NCBI GenBank assembly: GCA_018969225.1
Contig: JAGWYS010000013.1
Span: 1 to 33,458 of the forward strand
DNA: 33,458 nt
Source of the DNA: Gemmatimonadota bacterium
GTDB taxonomy: Bacteria > Gemmatimonadota > Gemmatimonadetes > Gemmatimonadales > Gemmatimonadaceae
Direction: 5' to 3'
A program made the position numbers and the translations under genes. The stretch's first letter is position 1. The number at the start of each line of letters is the position of its first letter. Under the pieces are notes generated by a model. The model was given only the letters and a program-made list of their open reading frames with translations, was not told the origin of the DNA and made no database searches. Positions 20,586-28,341 of the stretch are shown here, piece after piece.

Positions 20586-21410
20586 TCACTTCCAGATGGG
20601 GAGGTTGAGCCACCAGCCCCACCACTCCGGCCACCCCTGGGTCCAGAACGGCCCGGAGATGACGATGCACACGGCGCTCATGAGTCCGGCCCCCACCGCC
20701 AGGAACAGCCCCAGCCGGTGGATGCCGATCGCGCCGATCGAGTAGCCGAGCAGGTCGCGGAAGAAGACGTTCTCCTGTTCGCTGGTCCCCACCGGCGTCC
20801 CCTTGGGCGGGTTCGTCACCGACAGGATCAGCGACCCGTGCATGGCGAGGGCGAGGCAGTTCGTGAAGAACAGCGTCACCGCGATCATGTGCGCGGGGTT
20901 GTAATGGAAGTGCAGGTACTGGTACCCCACGTTCGACACCCAGTCGAGGTGCGAGAAGATGCCGTAGGGAAACCCGTGCCCCCACGCCCCCAGGAGGAAG
21001 GGGCGCACCACCACGAGCGTCGCGTACGCCGTCACGGCGGCGCTGAACGCCCAGGGGATGTGCATGCCCATCCCCAGCTTGCGGCTGATCTCCGCCTGCC
21101 GCAGCGCCCAGCTCCCGAAGGCGCCCAGCGCGCACAGCGTGATGACCTGCCAGAGCCCCCCCTCCCGCAGGGGCGCCAGCCCCAGCCCGTACTTCAGGTC
21201 GGGCGGGGCGATGTTGATCTGCCAGAGGTTCCACGTGGGGCCCATCGCCGCGCCCCAGACACACAGCAGCGTGCCCAGCGCGACGAAGAACAGGGTGGTG
21301 ACCCCGAAGAAGCCGACGTAGAAGGGACCGAACCAGAAATCGAAGAGATCTCCGCCGATCAGCGTGCCGCCGCGGACACGGTACTTCCGTTCAAAGCTCA
21401 GCATCGCCAT
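20586..21410 (-). CDS. pufL: PufL, reaction-centre L subunit
   Basis: L subunit of the type II reaction centre, which carries the active electron-transfer branch and the QB site. The product is 274 residues, the usual size, starting [16 protein letters not shown] at ATG 21410 with GGAG upstream. Key residues, offset by one from R. sphaeroides numbering: His154 (accessory bacteriochlorophyll), His174 (special pair, NPAHM), His191 and His231 (non-haem iron), Glu213 (proton transfer, L-E212). Asn214 occupies the position of L-Asp213. An internal ATG at 21404 is a possible but less likely start. Confidence 0.98.
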   Translation of the reverse strand: MAMLSFERKYRVRGGTLIGGDLFDFWFGPFYVGFFGVTTLFFVALGTLLCVWGAAMGPTWNLWQINIAPPDLKYGLGLAPLREGGLWQVITLCALGAFGSWALRQAEISRKLGMGMHIPWAFSAAVTAYATLVVVRPFLLGAWGHGFPYGIFSHLDWVSNVGYQYLHFHYNPAHMIAVTLFFTNCLALAMHGSLILSVTNPPKGTPVGTSEQENVFFRDLLGYSIGAIGIHRLGLFLAVGAGLMSAVCIVISGPFWTQGWPEWWGWWLNLPIWK

Positions 21411-21472
21411 GGGCGATATCTCCGGTCACGCCGAGTTGGACGAGCGAGGGGGGTGGACGGCTGGGCCGCCGG

Positions 21473-21516
21473 CCGGGGATGGCCCCGCCCCGACGCGGGC
21501 GGGCCACCATCCCCGG
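21473..21516 (-). other. Strong intercistronic hairpin between pufA and pufL
   Basis: CCGGGGATGG at 21473-21482 pairs with CCATCCCCGG at 21507-21516. Inside it, CCCGCCC (21484-21490) pairs with GGGCGGG (21497-21503), leaving a 6-nt loop. It sits in the 123-nt gap after the pufA stop. In Rhodobacter a stem-loop at this same place protects the upstream pufBA mRNA from 3' decay, so antenna is made in excess over reaction centre. The same role is likely here; partial termination is an alternative. Confidence 0.8.
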
Positions 21517-21533
21517 CGGCGAGGTGATGCGGA

Positions 21534-21752
21534 CTACCGGCCGGGAGGCAGGGGTGCCATCTCCGGTGCCGCCGGGGCCGCCACTCCAGCCCCAACCGGC
21601 GCCTGCGCGGCCGCCAGCGTCCCGTTCTCGATCCACGAGTAGCGCTGCGAACTGAGCAGGATGAAGTGGATGGTCAACGCCAGCACCGCCAGGAAGCCCG
21701 TGAGGGCCACCAGGACGCGGCGTGGGTCGAACATCAACCAGATGCGATGCAT
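21534..21752 (-). CDS. pufA: PufA, light-harvesting 1 alpha polypeptide
   Basis: A 72-residue LH1 alpha chain. It reads [20 protein letters not shown], then a transmembrane helix with the bacteriochlorophyll-binding His29, and Trp40 in QRYSW. This is the classic LH1 alpha pattern. After about residue 45 comes an Ala/Pro-rich periplasmic tail ([19 protein letters not shown]) that is longer than in most LH1 alpha chains. AAGGAG lies about 6 nt upstream of ATG 21752 and overlaps the stop of the preceding alpha-like gene. Followed by the strong hairpin and pufL. Confidence 0.95.
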   Translation of the reverse strand: MHRIWLMFDPRRVLVALTGFLAVLALTIHFILLSSQRYSWIENGTLAAAQAPVGAGVAAPAAPEMAPLPPGR

Positions 21753-21761
21753 GATGGCTCC

Positions 21762-21932
21762 TTACTTGACGGCGGTCGGGGACGCCGTGTTGGCGTACTT
21801 GGCCTTGAGGGACGCCGGCCAGTTGAACTGGCTGAACGCCCACATGTGCATGAACAGCACCGCGCCCACGACGAACGCGCCGACCCCCATCAACGCCTGA
21901 TGCGGATCCAGCCCAACCCAGACTCTGTGCAT
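21762..21932 (-). CDS. Second alpha-type light-harvesting polypeptide between pufB and pufA
   Basis: A 56-residue open frame that a 60-codon ORF cutoff would miss. It begins MHRVWVGLDPHQALMGVGAF and ends in SPTAVK. It aligns without gaps to PufA over the first 29 residues: same MHR-W---DP start, one transmembrane helix, and His29 at the same place as the pigment ligand. Trp31 and Trp38 follow on the periplasmic side. AGGAGAG lies just upstream of ATG 21932, so it is very likely translated. It differs enough from PufA to be a distinct antenna type, a candidate for an outer or peripheral ring as in the double-ring complex of G. phototrophica. That assignment is inference. Only one beta gene is seen next to the two alpha genes. 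Confidence 0.9.
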   Translation of the reverse strand: MHRVWVGLDPHQALMGVGAFVVGAVLFMHMWAFSQFNWPASLKAKYANTASPTAVK

Positions 21933-21957
21933 GGTCTCTCCTGCCGAGGTCAGAGGG

Positions 21958-22092
21958 TTAGAACCAGGGGCGCCAGCGCCACGCCAGCATGTGCGCCATC
22001 ACCGCGACGGCGACCCACGCAAGCGTGTAGGTCACCATGTAACCGTGGAAGCGGCGCGCCTCCTCCTCGGTCATTCCGCCCTTGTCCGACAT
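21958..22092 (-). CDS. pufB: PufB, light-harvesting beta polypeptide
   Basis: A 44-residue beta antenna chain. It starts at ATG 22092 with MSDKGGMTEEEARRFHGY, with GGAGG 5 nt upstream. The transmembrane segment ends in AHMLAWRWRPWF, where His34 is the bacteriochlorophyll ligand and the WRPW end is a beta hallmark; His16 matches the second conserved beta histidine. The frame stays open upstream, but that extension lacks antenna features. First gene of the puf operon; the alpha-like gene begins 25 nt after its stop. Confidence 0.95.
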   Translation of the reverse strand: MSDKGGMTEEEARRFHGYMVTYTLAWVAVAVMAHMLAWRWRPWF

Positions 22093-22123
22093 CGTGCCTC
22101 CGAAGTGCGTTGCTGCCACGCTC

Positions 22124-22161
22124 ATCCCGCGTGGCCGGGATGCCGCCCCCCTGACCGGGGG
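22124..22161 (-). other. Two short hairpins in the puf leader
   Basis: ATCCCG (22124-22129) pairs with CGGGAT (22136-22141), and CCCCC (about 22147-22151) with GGGGG (22157-22161). Both fall between the predicted puf promoter and the pufB start, so they would sit in the 5' untranslated leader. They could stabilise the message; with this base composition chance is also possible. Confidence 0.35.
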
Positions 22162-22186
22162 AACGGCGGACCATTCTGGCTCCGGG

Positions 22187-22230
22187 TGTAACTTGGACCT
22201 GACAGTCTTACACGTCAAGAAGAAATGACA
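22187..22230 (-). promoter_or_regulatory. puf promoter region with paired PpsR/CrtJ-type palindromes
   Basis: On the plus strand TGTAACTTGGACCTGACA (22187-22204) is a perfect TGT-N12-ACA site. Eight bases further, 22213-22230 holds a near-perfect second site (on the minus strand TGTCATTTCTTCTTGACG, TGT-N12-ACG). Its proximal half contains TTGACG (22218-22213), a likely -35 box for pufB. The first site then covers the -10 area. PpsR/CrtJ is known to bind two such palindromes in tandem and repress under oxygen or light. The region also lies about 70-110 nt upstream of bchO, so it may control both genes. Confidence 0.78.
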
Positions 22231-22298
22231 AAAAAGTTTTGTTCCCGCGTCACCCCCACACCCCTCCCTGTCCCTCCCCTTTCCGTTTCGTCCCTGCC

Positions 22299-23192
22299 AT
22301 GGCCGCTTCGTCCCTTTCCGCCCCCGACAACGACAGCCCCGTTGACTGGCCCCGACGCGAGCGCTCCCACCGCCTCCTCCGTCCGGGGATCGCGTGGGGG
22401 CTCACGCGGGAGGGGGAGGGACCCCTCCTCCTGCTCCTCCACGGCACCGGCGGCAGCAGCCACTCCTGGGCCCCCTGCATCCCCGCCCTCGCGCGGCACT
22501 GCACCGTCCTGACCCTCGATCTCCCGGGGCACGGCTTCACCCGCCTTCTCGCGCGTCCCGCCGGGACCCCTGACCCCCTCGCCCTGCGAGGGATGGCCGC
22601 CGCGGTGGCCGACGTGCTGCAGGCGCTGGATGCGCGTCCGACGGTCGTGGCGGGGCATTCGGCCGGGGTGCCCCTCCTCCTGCGCCTCATCCTCGACGGG
22701 GCCATCGCCCCCGAGCGCGTGGTGGGGATCTGCCCGGCGCTGGTGCCTCCCGAGCCGCTGCTGCAGGCCACGCTGGGCGCCCCGCTGGCGGCCCTCGCCA
22801 CGGCTGCGCCGGTGGCCCGCGCCGGCGCGTGGCTGGCGCGCACCACCGGCGTGGTCCCCGCGATGCTCGCCTCCACCGGCTCCCCCCTCACCCCGGCGCA
22901 GGCGGCGCGCTACGCGTGGCTGTGCACCGACCCGGCGCGCGTGCACGCCGCCCTCGCCATGATGGCGCGCTGGGATCTCCCCGGCGTGCTCCGCGACGCG
23001 CACGCCCTGCGCGTCCCCGTGACGCTGCTGGCGGGCGCGCGCGACCGCTGGGTGCCCCTGGCGGCGCTGCGCCGCGCCGTGGAGCGCTTCCTGCCGCAGG
23101 CCTCGCTCGCGGTGGCTCCGGGGGGACACCTCCTTCCCGAGGAGGATCCGGCGCGCGTGGTGGCGGCCATCCTGGGCGCGCCGCCCCCCTGA
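22299..23192 (+). CDS. bchO: BchO, alpha/beta hydrolase of the bacteriochlorophyll cluster
   Basis: A 297-residue alpha/beta hydrolase matching BchO, a conserved PGC protein whose exact reaction is unsettled, often annotated as a Mg-chelatase accessory protein. Seen: WPRRERSHRLLRPGIAWGL near the N terminus, the oxyanion region LLLHGTGGSSHSW (about 46-58), the nucleophile elbow GHSAG with Ser121, and the late His in PGGHLLPEEDPARV. The start ATG 22299 places family similarity near the N terminus; an upstream start at 22239 would add about 20 Pro/Arg-rich residues and is less likely. The gene stands alone, divergent from puf and convergent with bchZ; it is not next to bchID, its usual neighbours. 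Confidence 0.92.
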   Translation: MAASSLSAPDNDSPVDWPRRERSHRLLRPGIAWGLTREGEGPLLLLLHGTGGSSHSWAPCIPALARHCTVLTLDLPGHGFTRLLARPAGTPDPLALRGMAAAVADVLQALDARPTVVAGHSAGVPLLLRLILDGAIAPERVVGICPALVPPEPLLQATLGAPLAALATAAPVARAGAWLARTTGVVPAMLASTGSPLTPAQAARYAWLCTDPARVHAALAMMARWDLPGVLRDAHALRVPVTLLAGARDRWVPLAALRRAVERFLPQASLAVAPGGHLLPEEDPARVVAAILGAPPP

Positions 23193-23198
23193 CGCACG

Positions 23199-23229
23199 AC
23201 GGGCCCCGCGTCAGCGACGCGGGGCCCGT
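23199..23229. terminator. Bidirectional terminator between bchO and bchZ
   Basis: A perfect inverted repeat: ACGGGCCCCGCGTC (23199-23212), loop AGC, GACGCGGGGCCCGT (23216-23229). A 14-bp GC-rich stem with a 3-nt loop sits in the 61-nt gap between the convergent stops of bchO and bchZ, so it could end transcription from both sides. No U-run is present. Confidence 0.8.
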
Positions 23230-23253
23230 GAGCCCGTCGGCGGCCCGCGTCGC

Positions 23254-24708
23254 CTACGCGGTGGCCGCCGCCAGCCCCCGCCGCGACGCCAGCACGTGGT
23301 CGCGCGTGACCAACGTGTCCCCCAGGTCGCGCGCGTCGCGCTCGGCCAGGTCGCGCAGCCGCTTCGCCGCGCTGATGCGGATCAGCACCGGGAGCGCCTC
23401 CACCAGCTCGTCCATCGTGGCCTTCGCCTCGTCGTCCCACGGCAGCTCCTGGTGCAGCCGCGCCGGCGTGGCGTCGATGCGGTCCAGCTCCGTCCCCAGC
23501 GGCAGGATGTGGAACAGCGCGTCGAAAAGCTGGTTGCACACCTCCTGCACCAGGTACGACGCGCCGCTGTACCCCATGAACGGCGTGCCGGTGTGCCGGC
23601 GCACGATCGCCCCGGGGAACGACGCCGGCACGTACATCGTCCGCGCCCCCAGCTCCGCCAGGTACATCCGCTCGTTGTAGCTCCCGAACAGGATCAGCGG
23701 CGGGCGCTCCTTGATCGCCGCGCGCACCGCTTCGTTGTCGGGCTTGACCCCCGCCTTGCGCGCGAACGAGAAGGTGCAGGGGAGCCCCATCTCGTCCTCG
23801 AGGAAGTGCCGCACCCCGCGCGCATACGTCTCCGTGGCCACGATGCCGAAGCTGGCCGTGCCGAAGAAGTCCTGCGTGACCGACCGCCACAGGTCCCACA
23901 GCGGCTTGAGCGTGGTGTGCCGCTCCCGCTCGATGAACGGTTCGGGGTCCACCCCCAGGATCCCCCCCAGCGTCCGCAGGAACGCCGTGGTGCTGTGCAG
24001 CCCGATGGGCGCCTGCAGGTACGGCACCTCGAGGTCCTCGCACAGCATGCGCCCGAACTCGCGGTACAGGCACACGTTCGCGTCGGCGTCCACCAGCCGC
24101 GGCACGTCCTGCAGGTGGCTCCCCAGCGGGAACACGAGGTTGACCTCCGCGCCGATCCCCTCGACCAGGCGGCGCATCTCGGCCAGGTCGCTCGCGGTGT
24201 TGAAGGTGCCGTAGATGGGGCCGATGAGGTTGACGCGCGGCTTCTCGCCGGCGGCGCGCTCGCGCCGCTTGGGGCGCACGCCGCGCTTGAGCCCGTACTC
24301 GGTCCACAGCCAGTACATCGCCCGGTTGGCCGCCTGCCACTGGTCCTCGTCGATGGTGCGCGGCAGGAAGCGCTGGATGTTGGTCCCCTCCGGCGTGACG
24401 CCGCCGCCGATCATCTCGGCGATGCTTCCGGTCACCACCACGGCCGGGAGCTCGCGGTCCAGCGTGGCGTGGGCGCGCTTCATCGCCCCCTCGGTGCCGT
24501 GCTGCCCCAGCTCCTCCTCCCCCAGCCCGGTCACCACGATGGGGAGCTCGTGGGGCGGGAGGGCGTCGGTGTAGTGCAGCACCGATGTCACCGGCAGGTT
24601 CTCGCACCCCACCGGGCCGTCGATGACCACCTGCAGCCCCTTGATGGCGGTGAAGACGTACACGGCGCCCCAGTAGCCGCCCGCGCGGTCGTGGTCGAGG
24701 ACGAGCAT
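23254..24708 (-). CDS. bchZ: BchZ, chlorophyllide a reductase subunit Z
   Basis: With BchY forms the catalytic component of chlorophyllide a oxidoreductase, which reduces the C7-C8 double bond of ring B, the step that makes bacteriochlorophyll from chlorophyll-type pigments. The product is 484 residues starting [19 protein letters not shown], typical of Bch[21 protein letters not shown] carries a cluster-region cysteine, and [17 protein letters not shown] is a family block. The start shares one base with the bchY stop (TGATG). It is the last gene of the bchCXYZ run; the usual next gene, pufB, is separated from it here by the oppositely oriented bchO. Confidence 0.97.
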   Translation of the reverse strand: MLVLDHDRAGGYWGAVYVFTAIKGLQVVIDGPVGCENLPVTSVLHYTDALPPHELPIVVTGLGEEELGQHGTEGAMKRAHATLDRELPAVVVTGSIAEMIGGGVTPEGTNIQRFLPRTIDEDQWQAANRAMYWLWTEYGLKRGVRPKRRERAAGEKPRVNLIGPIYGTFNTASDLAEMRRLVEGIGAEVNLVFPLGSHLQDVPRLVDADANVCLYREFGRMLCEDLEVPYLQAPIGLHSTTAFLRTLGGILGVDPEPFIERERHTTLKPLWDLWRSVTQDFFGTASFGIVATETYARGVRHFLEDEMGLPCTFSFARKAGVKPDNEAVRAAIKERPPLILFGSYNERMYLAELGARTMYVPASFPGAIVRRHTGTPFMGYSGASYLVQEVCNQLFDALFHILPLGTELDRIDATPARLHQELPWDDEAKATMDELVEALPVLIRISAAKRLRDLAERDARDLGDTLVTRDHVLASRRGLAAATA

Positions 24709-26273
24709 CAGGCCATCTCCTCCGCCTTGCGCTGGCGGGCCAGCTTGGCGAGGTGCCGCTGGTAGTGTTCCCGGAACTCGGGGCGGTCCTGGGGCACCTC
24801 CTCCCACACGCCGGCGCGATACCCCTGGCCGGTGTCGCCGAAGAAGGCGCGCATGGCGTCGAAGCGCCCCTTGTTGCCGATGGCCGTGGTGATGACCTGC
24901 GCCAGGGAGCCGGCGCCGGCGGGGCCCATCAGCGGCCGCGCCGAGATGAGGTTGGTGAAGTAGAGCCCGGGGATGGTGCGCTCCTTGGCGGCCTGCACCA
25001 CCGGCGTGGTGCCGATGGCGAGGTCGGGCTGGAACTCGGCCATGGCGGCCAGGTCCTGCTCGAGCGACGCGCGGAACTGCACGTGCACCCCGCGCGCCGC
25101 CAGCCACGCGCGGTCGGTCTCGGCCACGGCGGTGCGCGGGCAGGCGGTCCCCACATAGCGCACGTCGGCACCGCTCTCCACCAGCAGCCGGGCCACCAGC
25201 AGCTCGGACCCCTCGTAGCCGGACATGGTGATGCGCCCCCGCACCGGACGCGCCGCGAGGGCGCCGCGGATGGCGGGGAGGAGCTTCTGCTGCGCCGCCC
25301 CCACGCGCGCCGCGGGGACCCCGGCGGCGGCGCCGATCGCCTCGAGCCACGCGGCCGTGCCCTCGTACCCCACCGGGGCGGAGCCCACGACGGGGCGCCC
25401 CGCCGCGGCGAACTCGCGGAAGCTGGCCACGTAGAACGGGTGGATCCCGGCGATCACCACGCCGTCGAGCGCGGCATACAGCTCGCGCCACTCGCGGGTG
25501 GGCACCACCGGCCCCGCGGCCAGCCCCAGCGGCTCCAGCATCATGCCGATCCCCACCGGGTCGGCGGGGAACATCTCCCCCACCAGCGTCACCGTGGGGC
25601 GCTCGCTCCGCCCCCCGCGCGGCGCCTGCACCGGGCCCTGCTCGGCCTCCAGGCGCGCGTAGCGGAGCATGGCCCCCGCCAGCACGTCCTTCGCCTCGGC
25701 GTGCGTGGGGACCCCGAACCCCGGCACGTCGATCCCGATGATGCGCACGCCGTTGATCTCCTTGGGGAGGATCTGCAGCGGCACCCCGGACGCGGTGGGG
25801 ACGCAGAGGTTGGTCACCACGATGGTGTCGTAGCGGGCCGGGTCGGCCAGCTTGAAGACGGCGTCGCGGATGTCCTCGAACAGCTGCCCGGTGACCAGCG
25901 TCTCCGAGTTGAAGGGGACGTAGCCCACGGTGCGGCGCGCGCCGTAGAAGTGCGACGTGAAGGTGAGCCCGTACACGCAGCACGCCGAGCCGCTGAGCAC
26001 CGTGGCGGTGCGCCGCATGCGCAGCCCCACGCGCAGCGACCCGAACGCGGGGCACATGCTCTGCGGCTGGTCGTGCGGCCCTTTCGGGTAGTCGGCGGCG
26101 TACTGGTCGAGCACCCCGGCCTTGCCGGCGGCGCGCGCGGCGGCCTCCAGCTGGTCGCGCCCGGCGTGGCACCCCAGCCCGTCGGCGGCGGTGGCGGCGA
26201 GGTTGACGGGGGTCCCGTCCACCACCGGCAGCGGCGCGCGGGCCGGCGCGGGGGCGTCTGGCGTGGTCCCCAT
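24708..26273 (-). CDS. bchY: BchY, chlorophyllide a reductase subunit Y
   Basis: Partner of BchZ in chlorophyllide a oxidoreductase; holds ligands of the catalytic [4Fe-4S] cluster. The product is 521 residues. Family segments: [20 protein letters not shown] and [20 protein letters not shown] with the cysteine pair, [18 protein letters not shown], and [26 protein letters not shown] precedes ATG 26273. The first 35 residues are an Ala/Pro-rich lead-in. The spacing to bchX is 10 nt and the overlap with bchZ one base, so the three subunits are probably made together. Confidence 0.97.
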   Translation of the reverse strand: MGTTPDAPAPARAPLPVVDGTPVNLAATAADGLGCHAGRDQLEAAARAAGKAGVLDQYAADYPKGPHDQPQSMCPAFGSLRVGLRMRRTATVLSGSACCVYGLTFTSHFYGARRTVGYVPFNSETLVTGQLFEDIRDAVFKLADPARYDTIVVTNLCVPTASGVPLQILPKEINGVRIIGIDVPGFGVPTHAEAKDVLAGAMLRYARLEAEQGPVQAPRGGRSERPTVTLVGEMFPADPVGIGMMLEPLGLAAGPVVPTREWRELYAALDGVVIAGIHPFYVASFREFAAAGRPVVGSAPVGYEGTAAWLEAIGAAAGVPAARVGAAQQKLLPAIRGALAARPVRGRITMSGYEGSELLVARLLVESGADVRYVGTACPRTAVAETDRAWLAARGVHVQFRASLEQDLAAMAEFQPDLAIGTTPVVQAAKERTIPGLYFTNLISARPLMGPAGAGSLAQVITTAIGNKGRFDAMRAFFGDTGQGYRAGVWEEVPQDRPEFREHYQRHLAKLARQRKAEEMA

Positions 26274-26283
26274 GGCCCCTCCC

Positions 26284-27303
26284 TCAGACCGCGTCGTAGA
26301 CGACTTCCAGCGTGGGGCGCACCACCTCCTCGCGCCCGCACATGTCGAACATCGTGGCCGGCTCCAGCACCACGTCGCGCCCGGTGGCCTTGCTGGCGAA
26401 GAGCCCCAGCAGCCCGTCCTGCGTGAGCGGGCGGGGGCGCACCGGCGGCGCGTCGGCCACGTTGGTGGCCAGCTCGCCGAAGAGGCTCCCCCATTGGCCG
26501 CCGGGGAAGCCGATGATCTCGTAGTTGGCGCTCTTGCGGCGGATGTCCTCGTGCGCCGGCACGCGGGCCAGGATGGGGATCCCGGCGGTCTCCGCGAAGT
26601 GCGCCGCCTCGCCGGTGCCGTCGTCCTTGTTGATGACCATCCCGGCCACCCCCACGTTGCCGCCCAGCTTGCGGAAGTACTCCACCGCGCTGCAGACGTT
26701 GTTGGCCACGTACAGCGACTGGAGGTCGTTGGAGCCCACGACGATGACCTTCTGGCACATGTCGCGGGCGATGGGGAGGCCGAAGCCGCCGCACACGACG
26801 TCGCCGAGGAAGTCGAGGAGGACGTAGTCGAAGCCCCAGTCGTGGAAGCCGAGCTTCTCGAGGATCTCGAAGCCGTGGATGATGCCGCGGCCGCCGCAGC
26901 CGCGCCCGACCTCGGGGCCGCCGAGCTCCATGGCGAAGACGCCGTCGCGCTTGAAGCAGACGTCGCCGATGGCGACCGCCTCGCCGGCGAGCTTCTTCTT
27001 CGCGCTCACCTCGATGATGGTGGGGCAGGCGCGCCCGCCGAAGAGCAGGGAGGTGGTGTCGCTCTTGGGATCGCACCCGATGAGCAGCACCTTCTTCCCC
27101 TGCTGCGCCATCATGTACGACAGGTTGGCCAGCGTGAAGCTCTTGCCGATCCCCCCCTTGCCGTAGATGGCGATGATCTGCGTCTCGCGGGTGACGGGGC
27201 CGGTGTGGACCTCGTCCGGGGCCGCGGCGGCCTCGTCGCGGACGGCGCGGTGCAGCTGGTGGAGCGCCCCGCCGGCGGCGGGGCTGGCAACGGGCTCGCT
27301 CAT
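26284..27303 (-). CDS. bchX: BchX, chlorophyllide a reductase iron protein
   Basis: ATP-dependent reductase component of chlorophyllide a oxidoreductase, a NifH-like protein. The product is 339 residues. The P-loop [10 protein letters not shown] lies at 47-56 and cluster cysteines are Cys136 (GRGCGGRG) and Cys171 (GDVVCGGF). The phrase KSFTLANLSYMMAQQGKKVL and the longer length distinguish it from BchL (298 residues, KSTTSSNL). The start ATG 27303 overlaps the bchC stop by 4 nt (ATGA). Confidence 0.97.
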   Translation of the reverse strand: MSEPVASPAAGGALHQLHRAVRDEAAAAPDEVHTGPVTRETQIIAIYGKGGIGKSFTLANLSYMMAQQGKKVLLIGCDPKSDTTSLLFGGRACPTIIEVSAKKKLAGEAVAIGDVCFKRDGVFAMELGGPEVGRGCGGRGIIHGFEILEKLGFHDWGFDYVLLDFLGDVVCGGFGLPIARDMCQKVIVVGSNDLQSLYVANNVCSAVEYFRKLGGNVGVAGMVINKDDGTGEAAHFAETAGIPILARVPAHEDIRRKSANYEIIGFPGGQWGSLFGELATNVADAPPVRPRPLTQDGLLGLFASKATGRDVVLEPATMFDMCGREEVVRPTLEVVYDAV

Positions 27304-28253
27304 GCGGCCGATCTCCAGTCGAGGATCATCTTGACGCACTGCGGGTCGCCGAAGGCGGTCGCATAGGCGTCGGGGGCACGCGCCGCGGGCGCGCGGTGCG
27401 TGATGAGGCCGTCCAGGGGCAGGCGGCCGTCGTTGGCCAGGCGGGCCACCGCCGCCAGGTCGGCGGGGTGCCACTGCGCGGCGACGCGCAGGCGCGCCTC
27501 GCGCAGGAACGCCGGGGGAAAGTCGAAGCGCACGGGGTGCGCGTAGAAGCCGCCCAGCACCACTTCCCCGCCGGGGGCGAGGCGGGGGATGAGCGCGTCG
27601 AGGATGCCGTCGGCGCCGCTGACGTCGCAGATGGTGCGGTAGCCGCGCGTGGCGTCGGCGTCGGGGTGCACCACCGCATAGCCGTCGGCGCCCCCCTGAC
27701 GCACGGGGTTGACCTCCCACACCACGGGCGGGGCGCCGCCGTAGAGCAGCACGAGGCGGGCCAACAGCCGCCCCAGCGCCCCGTGTCCCACGATGAGGCC
27801 GGGAAGCCGCTCGGGGTGCGCGGCGGGCGCATCGCCCAGCATGTGGTGGGCGGTGGCGGCGAGCGCCAGCAGCGTCCCCCGCTCCCCCACGGCGGCGTCC
27901 AACGGGATGACCTTCGCGCCGGGCGCCACCACCTGCGCCGCCTGGCCGCCAAACAGCCCGCGCGCGCCGGCAAAGCCGCGCGACCCCGGGACGTACACCA
28001 GGTCGCCCACCGCACGCCCGGAGGAGGCGCCCGCCTCCACCACCTCGCCCACGCCCTCGTAGCCGGGGACGAGGGGATATCCGAGTCCGGGGAAGGGGGG
28101 CATGTGTCCGGTGTAGAGCAGCTTTTCCGTGCCGGTGCTGATCCCCGACCAGCGCATGGCCACGCGCACGTCGTCCGGTGTCATGGACACCAGATCCAGC
28201 AACCGGAGCGAGAGGCGTCCAGGCTCCTCGAAGACGACGGCGAGGGTCTCCAC
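27300..28253 (-). CDS. bchC: BchC, bacteriochlorophyllide a dehydrogenase
   Basis: Oxidises the 3-hydroxyethyl group of the bacteriochlorophyllide to 3-acetyl with NAD(P)+. It is a medium-chain dehydrogenase of 317 residues. Family phrases: MRWSGISTGTEKLLYTGHMP, PFPGLGYPLVPGYEGVGEVV, and the nucleotide-fold segment IVGHGALGRLLARLVLLYGG. The start is taken as GTG 28253 (METLAVVFEEPGR), matching where other BchC proteins begin. An open frame continues to a TTG at 28289, but that stretch holds the palindromic operator and the -35 box. Since the operator ends 5 nt before the GTG, the leader may be very short. Head of the bchCXYZ operon. Confidence 0.95.
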   Translation of the reverse strand: METLAVVFEEPGRLSLRLLDLVSMTPDDVRVAMRWSGISTGTEKLLYTGHMPPFPGLGYPLVPGYEGVGEVVEAGASSGRAVGDLVYVPGSRGFAGARGLFGGQAAQVVAPGAKVIPLDAAVGERGTLLALAATAHHMLGDAPAAHPERLPGLIVGHGALGRLLARLVLLYGGAPPVVWEVNPVRQGGADGYAVVHPDADATRGYRTICDVSGADGILDALIPRLAPGGEVVLGGFYAHPVRFDFPPAFLREARLRVAAQWHPADLAAVARLANDGRLPLDGLITHRAPAARAPDAYATAFGDPQCVKMILDWRSAA

Positions 28254-28257
28254 GAGG

Positions 28258-28297
28258 TGTAACGTGCAGTTGACACCAGAACCTGTCAATAATGACA
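28258..28297 (-). promoter_or_regulatory. bchC promoter with paired PpsR/CrtJ-type palindromes
   Basis: TGTAACGTGCAGTTGACA (28258-28275) is a perfect TGT-N12-ACA site. After 8 bases comes CTGTCAATAATGACAG (28283-28298), an inverted repeat with TGT-N8-ACA spacing. On the minus strand TTGACA (28289-28284), a consensus -35, is embedded in it. The distance from the -35 box to the proximal palindrome (8 nt) is the same as at puf. No good -10 box stands out. Expected to be repressed by a PpsR/CrtJ homologue, encoded outside the window if present. Confidence 0.78.
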
Positions 28298-28315
28298 GGC
28301 GATCCGTTCGGGATT

Positions 28316-28341
28316 GCCGAGGCCGGCGGTCAGGCCTCGGC
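28316..28341 (-). terminator. Putative terminator hairpin at the end of crtF
   Basis: GCCGAGGCC (28316-28324) pairs with GGCCTCGGC (28333-28341) around an 8-nt loop; the hairpin straddles the crtF stop codon. It lies just upstream of the bchC promoter and would separate crtF transcription from bchCXYZ, at least partly. No U-run follows. Confidence 0.55.

Noticed and set aside
22093-22218. Upstream extension of the pufB frame
   Set aside because: The extension runs through the promoter palindromes; ATG 22092 has the GGAGG and gives a normal beta chain.
22239-22298. An earlier start for bchO
   Set aside because: It would add about 20 Pro/Arg-rich residues with no family similarity and bring the start close to the promoter; ATG 22299 fits better.
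28254-28289. A TTG start for bchC at 28289
   Set aside because: The added 12 codons consist of the operator and -35 box; BchC similarity begins at the GTG 28253.
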